Assembly (NCBI GenBank): GCA_009908885.1
Contig: JAAAOL010000480.1
Span: forward strand, 1-5,487
Origin: Bacteroidota bacterium
GTDB lineage: Bacteria > Bacteroidota > Rhodothermia > Rhodothermales > JAAAOL01
DNA: 5,487 bases
Reading direction: 5' to 3'
This document shows positions 1 to 4,515 of the stretch, piece after piece. A program made the translations under genes and the position numbers. The notes under the pieces are model-generated. The model was not told the origin of the DNA. It did no database searches and worked only from the letters and a program-made list of their open reading frames with translations. Every line of letters starts with the position of its first letter. Position 1 is the stretch's first letter.

Positions 1-153
1 GAAGTTGAGCACGATGCTCTTGGCGTGCCCGATGTGCAGGTAGCCGTTCGGCTCGGGGGGGAAGCGGGTGGCGACGGTCTCGCGGCGCCCGGCCTCCAGG
101 TCGGCCTTGACGATGTCGCGGATGAAGTTGGACGGCGTCTCGTGCTCGGGCAT
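1..153 (-). CDS. glnS: Glutaminyl-tRNA synthetase, N-terminal fragment (runs off left edge)
   Basis: This is the first 51 codons of a cytoplasmic class I aminoacyl-tRNA synthetase, which charges tRNA-Gln with glutamine using ATP. Seen directly: the start MPEHETPSNFIRDIV is followed by a segment containing TRFPPEPNGYLHIGHAKS. That segment holds the HIGH ATP-binding signature in the exact context (PPEPNGYLHIGHAKSI) shared by bacterial GlnS. The SNFIR opening also matches the TNFIR found near the start of GlnS and is not typical of GltX. The ATG at 153-151 fits because the GlnS family begins about this far before the motif. No clear Shine-Dalgarno precedes it. The gene reads out of the window to the left, so the catalytic KMSKS loop and anticodon-binding domains are not visible. 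It is divergent from the antitoxin gene at 336. Confidence 0.93.
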   Translation of the reverse strand, partial: MPEHETPSNFIRDIVKADLEAGRRETVATRFPPEPNGYLHIGHAKSIVLNF

Positions 154-335
154 GGTGGGATGATCGCGTGCATACCGGAGGGTGGTGATAGCGGAGCCCT
201 TTTCAACGCAGGCTGCGGGCGAAGTGTCCCAACTCGTGTAAGTGGATGAGGATTGGTCAATTGACGGAGCATGGGTAGCCATTTGTCGGGTACCAGCAAT
301 CGTCGAGTCGATTCACATGCGCGGATAAAATATTC
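154..335. promoter_or_regulatory. Divergent intergenic region between glnS and the Xre-RES operon
   Basis: This 182-nt gap carries no credible gene. It must hold the promoters for glnS (leftward) and for the antitoxin-toxin pair (rightward). On the plus strand TAAAAT at 326-331 matches 5 of 6 bases of a sigma70 -10 box. It lies so close to the ATG at 336 that the transcript would start at or just after that codon. TTGACG at 261-266 resembles a -35 box but has no -10 partner at the right spacing. No leftward promoter is convincing by eye. Confidence 0.45.
298..313. promoter_or_regulatory. Candidate operator (inverted repeat) upstream of the Xre antitoxin
   Basis: AATCG at 298-302 and CGATT at 309-313 form a perfect 5-bp inverted repeat with a 6-bp spacer. 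It is centred 30 bp before the antitoxin ATG and covers the place where a -35 box would sit for the TAAAAT at 326-331. Xre-type antitoxins of RES modules are known to autorepress their operons, so this is a plausible binding site. A 5-bp repeat can also occur by chance. Confidence 0.3.
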
Positions 336-791
336 ATGTCAGCGATGCAAGCGGAAGAGCGGACGTCGCAGCACGCATTCGATGCGAAGATGCGGCGCGT
401 GTTGGAAGTGAAGAAACGCGCATCAGTGGCTCAGGCCAGCGAGGTGCGCGAAGGGCTACCCTATGAGCACCTCGATATGATGGCAGAGACCCTCGGCTTG
501 GACCCTGCCGCCCTCTCACATGTGCTCAAGGTATCCCCACGAACACTACAGCGGCGTCGCAAAGAAGGGCAGTTGCGCCCTGCCGAGTCCGACCGGTTGT
601 GGCGCCTCATGCACATCTACGATCAGGCGCTCGACGCCTTCGATAGGCGAGAGGAGGAAGCCCGCCTCTGGCTCACCACGCCTAAGCGCACCTTGCAGGG
701 GGAGACCCCGGTCGAACATCTGGACACCGAGCCAGGACTCCGGCTGGTGGAACAAATGCTCGCCACGATAGCGCATACCATGCCCGCATGA
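336..791 (+). CDS. Xre/MbcA/ParS-type antitoxin of a RES toxin-antitoxin module
   Basis: A 151-residue antitoxin that would bind and block the RES toxin encoded 10 nt downstream and autorepress the operon. Seen: residues about 41-92 form a helix-turn-helix of the Xre-like antitoxin type, with GLDPAALSHVLKVSPRTLQRRR as the core and the typical 'LSxxESDRLWRL'-like continuation (LRPAESDRLWRLMHIYD). Residues about 95-149 match the toxin-binding domain once called DUF2384: AFDRREEEARLWL, then a GETPVEHLDTEPG-type turn and a final helix. The length is normal for the family. The ATG at 336 lacks a clear ribosome site and may be used on a near-leaderless transcript. An in-frame ATG at 345 is the alternative start. 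The gene order antitoxin-toxin is the family norm. Identification rests on family resemblance plus the RES neighbour. Confidence 0.9.
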   Translation: MSAMQAEERTSQHAFDAKMRRVLEVKKRASVAQASEVREGLPYEHLDMMAETLGLDPAALSHVLKVSPRTLQRRRKEGQLRPAESDRLWRLMHIYDQALDAFDRREEEARLWLTTPKRTLQGETPVEHLDTEPGLRLVEQMLATIAHTMPA

Positions 792-801
792 CGGGGACGG
801 C

Positions 802-1290
802 ATGACGATCTGCCGGCTCACGAAGGCCAGGCACGCCGAGACGGCTTTTTCTGGATACGGCGCATCGCAGTCGGGCGGACGCTGGCACCCGGCAGGGACG
901 CCCGTGGTGTCTGCCTGTGACGCGCCAGCCAGTGCACTGCTAGAGATCCTGGTACACACGGAGGCTGGGACGCTGCTGGACCACCCGTACGTGCTGTTCA
1001 CGATCCGATGCGAACCGGAGCGGCACCTGCTCGTGCTCCCGGAGGACGCGTGGCCCGACGACGGGCGGGCGCTTCAGTGGCCGTCGTCCACGCAGCGCAT
1101 CGGGCACCGCTGGTTCACCGACCGCGACTCCGTACTCCTGGAAGTGCCGAGCGCCGTCGTGCCGTACCAGCGAAACTATCTCCTCAACCCGGAGCATCCT
1201 GACTTCTCAGAACTGGACATCGAGGGACCGATGCCATTTGCGATTGATGCACGGCTCGGAGCTTATCAGGATGAGGCTCTACGCATCTAG
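802..1290 (+). CDS. RES-domain toxin (NAD+-degrading family) with substituted active-site Tyr
   Basis: A 162-residue RES-family protein. Characterised members deplete cellular NAD+ by phosphorolysis or hydrolysis and arrest growth until neutralised by the Xre partner. Seen: R5 in the opening CRLT, the GGRWHPAGTPVV motif with R27, ALLEILVH with E48, and VPSAVVP-x-x-x-NYLLNPEHPDF with S117 and N125. The family's Arg, Glu and Ser, from which the name comes, are therefore all present. The usual Tyr ten residues after the Arg (VVYA) is instead S37, encoded TCT at 910-912, one base from TAT. That Tyr matters for toxicity in studied homologues, so the enzyme may be weakened or dead. The length is normal and the frame is open throughout. 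The ATG at 802 follows a G-rich GGGGACGG stretch. It lies 10 nt after the antitoxin stop, so co-transcription is expected. Confidence 0.9.
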   Translation: MTICRLTKARHAETAFSGYGASQSGGRWHPAGTPVVSACDAPASALLEILVHTEAGTLLDHPYVLFTIRCEPERHLLVLPEDAWPDDGRALQWPSSTQRIGHRWFTDRDSVLLEVPSAVVPYQRNYLLNPEHPDFSELDIEGPMPFAIDARLGAYQDEALRI

Positions 1291-1305
1291 AGCGTGAATG
1301 CGTAG
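1279..1305. terminator. Hairpin between convergent genes, possible bidirectional terminator
   Basis: CTACGCAT (1279-1286) and ATGCGTAG (1298-1305) are perfect 8-bp inverted repeats around an 11-nt loop. The left arm lies in the last codons of the RES gene and its TAG stop is in the loop. The structure sits between two convergent coding regions (ends at 1290 and 1327), where a shared terminator is expected. There is no T tract on either strand, so it is not a canonical intrinsic terminator. Confidence 0.4.
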
Positions 1306-1326
1306 TCGGTGGCGAGCAGGGGTTCG

Positions 1327-1551
1327 CTAGTCGCTCATGGCCCGAGCGTGGGCCAGTTCTCGTCCGACGGGGCGCACCTGGTCTGCACGTACGGAGGTGA
1401 CGGCCACCGTTTCGCCGTTGAGCGTAACGAACTCGACCTCGTATCCGTCGTGGTCTCCATGAATGAGGACGACGGTCCCGATGTCACCGGCCACCAGGTG
1501 ATGCTCCGGCAGCGAATCTGTCAGAATGACCCGGTCTAACTCTCGAATCAC
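1327..1551 (-). CDS. DUF4926 domain protein
   Basis: A 74-residue soluble protein matching the DUF4926 family over nearly its whole length. It opens with IRELDRVILTDSLPEHHLVAGDIG, then TVVLIHGDHDGYEVEFVTLNGETVAVTSVRADQVRPV. The pattern of alternating hydrophobics, the GDxGTVV turn and the YEVEF strand suggest a small SH3-like beta barrel; that fold is my inference. The start is GTG at 1551-1549, overlapping the TGA of the preceding DUF6883 frame by 4 nt (GTGA), which points to translational coupling. The biochemical function is unknown to me. Its regular placement beside DUF6883 suggests the two proteins act together, possibly as toxin and immunity partners. The reading frame is intact although the upstream gene is frameshifted. 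Confidence 0.82.
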   Translation of the reverse strand: MIRELDRVILTDSLPEHHLVAGDIGTVVLIHGDHDGYEVEFVTLNGETVAVTSVRADQVRPVGRELAHARAMSD

Positions 1552-1891
1552 GACCCTGGAGGATCTAGTGGATATGCAGTCACCAAACGAGGAATGGACT
1601 GCCCGGTTTCGATGAACCAGACGGACCGTACGCTAGGAGTATGCCCTGAAGGAGTTTCGAGCGGGCCATCGATGATAAGCGCGTGCCGAACTGGGAGTCT
1701 TGAACGTCCGAGACAGGTTGATGTGCATGGCGTCGTAAGGCGGTCGCTAACCGCTGCCACGCTTTCGTAGTGAATCCGAAGTGGACAAAGAAAGCGGCCT
1801 TTCCTCGTCCGTCCGGGTGCGTCATGGACAGCAAGTACTCTGTTATCTTCGCAGGAGGAATGATGGCTGCGTCAGCGGCAGGCAACTGCAT
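1548..1891 (-). pseudogene. DUF6883 domain protein, disrupted by a single frameshift
   Basis: Two overlapping minus-strand frames together encode one DUF6883-type protein. The first frame, from ATG at 1891-1889, gives MQLPAADAAIIPPAKITEYLL, then HPDGRGKAAFF, FGFTTKAWQRLATALRRHA and QFGTR. The second frame resumes with IIDGPLETPSGHTPSVRSVWFIETG and IPRLVTAYPLDPPGS, stopping at 1550-1548. The switch occurs at 1677-1678, where only TT stands between the codon for Arg71 and the ATC codon at 1676, so one base is missing. Adding it back gives a normal protein of about 114 residues. As sequenced, the first frame would end at 1582-1580 after 103 residues with an unrelated tail. The gene overlaps DUF4926 by GTGA. 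The closing VWFIETG...PRLVTAYP resembles the last strands of small BECR-type nuclease toxins, so a nuclease role is possible but unproven. A sequencing error cannot be excluded. Confidence 0.75.
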
Positions 1892-1908
1892 GCTCACACC
1901 GTCGTGGG

Positions 1909-1965
1909 TCAGTCTTCCACGTTGTCGATCTGCGCCTTCTGCAGCTGGCCGCTGTAGTCCACGTA
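1909..1965. repeat. 57-bp direct repeat, copy 1
   Basis: Identical over 57 bp to 2755-2811 and in the same orientation, beginning exactly at the dehydrogenase stop codon. A further 36 bp are similar with five mismatches. The bases just outside the stop (GTCGTGGG here, GGACAC at the other copy) are unrelated. The two copies bracket the DUF433-DUF5615 cassette, 846 bp apart. Confidence 0.92.
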
Positions 1966-2001
1966 AACGGTCTTGGTTTCGGTGTAGAAGTCGAAGACCT
2001 C
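1909..2001 (-). pseudogene. Orphan 3'-end fragment of an aldehyde dehydrogenase gene
   Basis: This stretch encodes the last 30 residues plus TGA of the aldehyde dehydrogenase found at 4245-2755: EVFDFYTETKTVYVDYSG followed by QLQKAQIDNVED. The amino-acid sequence is identical to the intact gene. At DNA level the first 57 bp from the stop are identical. The remaining 36 bp have five differences, every one a synonymous third-position change (Val, Thr, Glu, Thr, Val). Similarity ends at codon 467; beyond 2001 the sequence is unrelated until the DUF5615 stop at 2025. It has no start and no rest of the gene, so it is a remnant. Its stop lies 17 nt before the DUF6883 ATG, so the pair probably once sat directly downstream of a complete dehydrogenase. 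Confidence 0.88.
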
Positions 2002-2022
2002 GCGGCAGCTGCTTGAGGAACA

Positions 2023-2379
2023 TCACGTCATCTTGAGGGGCCGGAATCGGGTTTTTTCAGGATCGACGACGGTGAATGTACCTTCGAGGTCTTCTTGCCT
2101 TTCCACGACCTTCAGTAGTCGGCGTGCTTTCTCCAGGTGAGTTGCCTGGGCCAGCCAGAGCAAAATGACACCGCGGGTGGGGCGCTGCAGCCGAACCACG
2201 AGCTCACCGAAGTCATGATCTTCGGTGAGAACGATGCGCCTGTCTTTGAACGCATGAGCTAAGACCGTCGCGTCATCCGCACCGGGCATCATCGTTCGAA
2301 CGGAGGCGACGTCGTGCCCGTGCTCGATGAGCGTTGTCACGATGCGAGCATCGAAACACTCGTCGGCGAGAAACCGCAT
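2023..2379 (-). CDS. DUF5615 family PIN-like toxin
   Basis: A 118-residue protein of the DUF5615 PIN-like family, predicted Mg-dependent ribonucleases found next to DUF433 antitoxins in VapBC-like modules. Seen: MRFLADECFDARIVTTLIEHGHDV opens the domain with acidic D6 and E7. GADDATVLAHAFKDRRIVLTEDHDFGEL supplies D35/D36 and the T-x-D-x-DF motif with D54 and D56, the acidic cluster expected for a PIN-like active site. A predicted helix and strand tail follows (HLEKARRLLKVVE, TFTVVDPEKTRFRPL). The length is normal and no residue looks missing. Its ATG (2379-2377) directly follows the DUF433 TGA (2382-2380). A good GGGAGAGG ribosome site lies inside the DUF433 end, so translation is coupled. 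The RNA target cannot be read from sequence. Confidence 0.87.
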   Translation of the reverse strand: MRFLADECFDARIVTTLIEHGHDVASVRTMMPGADDATVLAHAFKDRRIVLTEDHDFGELVVRLQRPTRGVILLWLAQATHLEKARRLLKVVERQEDLEGTFTVVDPEKTRFRPLKMT

Positions 2380-2616
2380 TCACGATACCTCTCCCGGTGC
2401 GAGTTCGATGTCATCGAGCGCGATAGTATCCGCCGCAAAGGCGAGGGCAGCGCGGACATCGTTCTCAACGAGATGAGGAAAGGCCGCGAGCACGGCCTGG
2501 ACGGACTCGCCCGCCGCCAGCTTCCGCAGAATGTGCTCTACCGGAACGCGGGTCCCCCGGATAACCGGCTTTCCGAACATCACGTCCGGGTCTATGGTGA
2601 TGCGTTCGTGGGGCAT
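2380..2616 (-). CDS. DUF433 antitoxin (VapB-like)
   Basis: A 78-residue protein with the complete DUF433 domain, a winged-helix-like antitoxin that pairs with PIN or DUF5615 toxins. Seen: ERITIDPDVMFGKPVIRGTR then VPVEHILRKLAAGESVQAVL and FPHLVENDVRAALAFAAD, all typical of the family in order. The frame is open further upstream to 2754, but residues before MPHERITI show no family resemblance. The start is taken as ATG 2616-2614, with ATG 2628-2626 four codons earlier as the alternative. Only a weak GGAT lies upstream. The gene is followed without a gap by its DUF5615 partner. Readthrough from the aldehyde dehydrogenase is possible, but the 138-nt leader with palindromic sequence suggests its own autoregulated promoter. 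Confidence 0.87.
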   Translation of the reverse strand: MPHERITIDPDVMFGKPVIRGTRVPVEHILRKLAAGESVQAVLAAFPHLVENDVRAALAFAADTIALDDIELAPGEVS

Positions 2617-2648
2617 AGCGGCATCCATCGTCGGGTGTGCAATTCGAG

Positions 2649-2681
2649 CGTACGGACGTATACGCAGCCGGCGGAGCCGGT
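2649..2681. promoter_or_regulatory. Palindromic cluster upstream of DUF433: candidate operator, promoter or ALDH transcript hairpin
   Basis: Between the dehydrogenase stop (2755) and the DUF433 ATG (2616) lie an 8-bp perfect palindrome CGTATACG (2657-2664), a GCGTA/TACGC inverted repeat (2649-2653 and 2661-2665) and a CCGGC-GGA-GCCGG hairpin (2668-2680). VapB-type antitoxins bind palindromes near their own promoter, so the first two are operator candidates. The GC hairpin has no T tract and is a poor terminator. No clear -35/-10 pair is visible. Confidence 0.33.
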
Positions 2682-2754
2682 ATCCCCATAGCAGAGAAGA
2701 ACCGGCGAGAGGCGTATTCGAGTGAAGTCGGATGCCTCCGTCGGGCACGGACAC

Positions 2755-2811
2755 TCAGTCTTCCACGTTGTCGATCTGCGCCTTCTGCAGCTGGCCGCTG
2801 TAGTCCACGTA
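2755..2811. repeat. 57-bp direct repeat, copy 2 (inside the intact dehydrogenase gene)
   Basis: This is the 3' end of the intact aldehyde dehydrogenase gene and is the partner of the copy at 1909-1965. Homologous recombination between the copies would excise the intervening 846 bp with the DUF433 and DUF5615 genes and leave one complete dehydrogenase gene. Confidence 0.92.
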
Positions 2812-4245
2812 GACGGTCTTCGTCTCTGTGTAGAAGTCGAACACCTCCCAGCCGCCCTCGCGGTGGCCGTTGCCCGTCTCCTTCACGCCGCCGAAGGGCA
2901 TGTGGGCCTCGGCGCCGATCGTGGGACCATTGACGTACGTGATGCCCGCTTCGATGTCGTGCATCGCCTGGAAGGCGCGAGCGACGTTCTGCGTGTAGAT
3001 GGCCGAGGAGAGCCCATACTTCGTGCTGTTGGCGATCTCGACGGCATCTTCGTAGGACGAGACCTTGATGACGGAGAGGACGGGGCCGAAGATTTCCTCC
3101 TGCGCGATCCGCATCTCAGGCGTGACGTCGGTGAACAGCGTCGGCTGGAAGAAGAAGCCCTCGTCGAGCCCGTCGCCCGTGGCACGCTGGCCGCCAAACA
3201 GCAAAGTGGCGCCTTCGTCCTGTCCGATCTGGATGTAGTTCGTGACCTTGTCGAGCGCCGCCTGGTTGATGAGCGGGCCCATCTCGGTGTCGTCGTCGTT
3301 GCCGTAGCCGAGGGTGAGTGCTTCGGCTTCGGCCTGAATCATGCCGACGAACTCGTCGTGCACGTCTTCGTGGATGATGAGGCGGCTCGTAGCCGTGCAG
3401 CGCTGGCCGGTGGTTCCGTACGCGCCCCAGACGATGCCATCGAGCGCGAGGTCGAGGTCGGCGTCCTCCATCACGATCATCGGGTTCTTACCGCCCATCT
3501 CCAGCGACAGGCGCTTGTGCATCCGCCCGCACACCTCGCCGATCTTGCTGCCGGTCTCGGTGCTGCCAGTGAACGTGATGGCGTTGACCTGCGGGTGCTC
3601 CACGAGGGCCTGCCCCGCCTCGCCCGCGCCCTGCACCAGGTTGATCACGCCAGGCGGGATGCCCGCATCCAGCATCGCCTGGACGAGCAGCATGCCGCTG
3701 TGGGGGGCGTCTTCGCTGGGCTTAAAGACGACGGTGTTGCCCGCGGCGAGAGCGGGAAACATCTTCCAGGTGGGCACGGCGACGGGGAAGTTCCACGCCG
3801 TGATGACGCCGACCACGCCCACGGGCCGCCGGATGCTCATGTTGAACTTGCTCGGCAGCTCGCTCGGCACGGTGTGGCCGAAGAGGCGACGCGTCTCGCT
3901 GGCGGCGTAATAGGCCGTGTCGATGGCTTCCTGCACGTCGCCCTTCGTCTCGAAGAAGGGCTTGCCCATCTCGCGGGTCATCGCTCGGGCGAGGTCGGCC
4001 TTGCGCTCGGTGAGGACGTCGCCCAGGTGGCGGAGGATTTCGCCGCGCTGCGGGGCCGGCGTGCGGCTCCAGGAGGCGAAGGCTTCACGGGCGGCCGTGG
4101 CCGCAGCGTCGACGTCCTGGGCCGAGGACTGCGGGAAGTGCCCGATGACGTCGCTCGTGCGCGCCGGGTTGACGTTGGCGAAGGTGGCTTCGCTCGCGGC
4201 GGGCTGCCACGTGCCGCCGATGTAATTCTGAAACGTATCAGCCAT
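2755..4245 (-). CDS. NAD(P)+-dependent aldehyde dehydrogenase
   Basis: A complete 496-residue cytoplasmic enzyme of the aldehyde dehydrogenase superfamily, oxidising an aldehyde to its acid with NAD(P)+. Seen: cofactor domain with WNFP (N152), FKPSE (K175, E178) and FTGSTETG (225-232); general base E249 in LSLEMGG; nucleophile C283 in TGQRCTA; EEIFGPV with E384 and F386; and C-terminal PFGGVKETGNGHREGG. All catalytic residues are intact and the length is normal. I cannot fix the substrate; the IGAEAHMPFGGVKETGNG segment recalls semialdehyde dehydrogenases (aminoadipate or ketoglutarate semialdehyde types). The start is ATG 4245-4243 (MADTFQNYIGGTW), where family similarity begins; the open frame continues to 4353 but that part looks non-coding. 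The gene is divergent from the aminotransferase at 4516. Its last 93 bp are duplicated at 1909-2001. Confidence 0.95.
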   Translation of the reverse strand: MADTFQNYIGGTWQPAASEATFANVNPARTSDVIGHFPQSSAQDVDAAATAAREAFASWSRTPAPQRGEILRHLGDVLTERKADLARAMTREMGKPFFETKGDVQEAIDTAYYAASETRRLFGHTVPSELPSKFNMSIRRPVGVVGVITAWNFPVAVPTWKMFPALAAGNTVVFKPSEDAPHSGMLLVQAMLDAGIPPGVINLVQGAGEAGQALVEHPQVNAITFTGSTETGSKIGEVCGRMHKRLSLEMGGKNPMIVMEDADLDLALDGIVWGAYGTTGQRCTATSRLIIHEDVHDEFVGMIQAEAEALTLGYGNDDDTEMGPLINQAALDKVTNYIQIGQDEGATLLFGGQRATGDGLDEGFFFQPTLFTDVTPEMRIAQEEIFGPVLSVIKVSSYEDAVEIANSTKYGLSSAIYTQNVARAFQAMHDIEAGITYVNGPTIGAEAHMPFGGVKETGNGHREGGWEVFDFYTETKTVYVDYSGQLQKAQIDNVED

Positions 4246-4515
4246 GTCGGGTAAGCGTCTTTCGTTCAGGGAGAGGGCAAAAGCATCATCGTTCGGGACC
4301 GCCGTCGATAAAGAAGCATCAGAGCGCGTCCGATACTCAAGGCGGTGATGCATCTGTCAGTGACGGACGCGACGCGGGGGACGGCCACCGAAGTGCAGCT
4401 AAGATAGGTGGGCCCGGGAGTCATCTCAAGCGCCCGCGCTGGCTGTACCTTTACCCGGCGGCGCGCTATTTTGACACCGACTACGCACTTCAACAGCCGC
4501 TCAGACGGTGGAATT
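4246..4515. promoter_or_regulatory. Divergent intergenic region between aldehyde dehydrogenase and aminotransferase
   Basis: A 270-nt gap with no credible gene, expected to hold both promoters. On the plus strand TTGACA at 4471-4476 is a perfect sigma70 -35 hexamer, preceded by an AT-rich CTATTTTG, but no -10-like hexamer follows at 16-18 bp. A GTCAGTGAC palindrome occurs at 4356-4364. GGTGGA at 4508-4513, just before the aminotransferase ATG, can serve as its ribosome site. No terminator or RNA structure stands out. Confidence 0.4.

Noticed and set aside
1671..1690. Programmed -1 frameshift in DUF6883
   Set aside because: The shift point has no slippery heptamer and no obvious downstream stimulatory structure, so a lesion or sequencing error is simpler.
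1892..2026. N-terminal extension of the DUF6883 frame up to 2026
   Set aside because: This part reads the duplicated dehydrogenase 3' end in the wrong frame. Family similarity begins only at the ATG at 1891.
1909..2847. Insertion sequence or integrase-driven element as the source of the direct repeats
   Set aside because: No transposase, integrase or terminal inverted repeats were found in the interval, and the repeat is far too long and too clearly coding to be an ordinary target-site duplication. The site-specific idea remains only a hypothesis.
2722..4254. A 510-residue open frame on the plus strand opposite the aldehyde dehydrogenase
   Set aside because: It is the antisense shadow of a clearly real gene in high-GC DNA. 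The protein is rich in His, Asp, Val and Arg repeats with no recognisable domain.
4246..4353. 36-residue N-terminal extension of the aldehyde dehydrogenase
   Set aside because: MADTFQNYIGGTW is the normal family start, and the upstream residues look like translated intergenic sequence.
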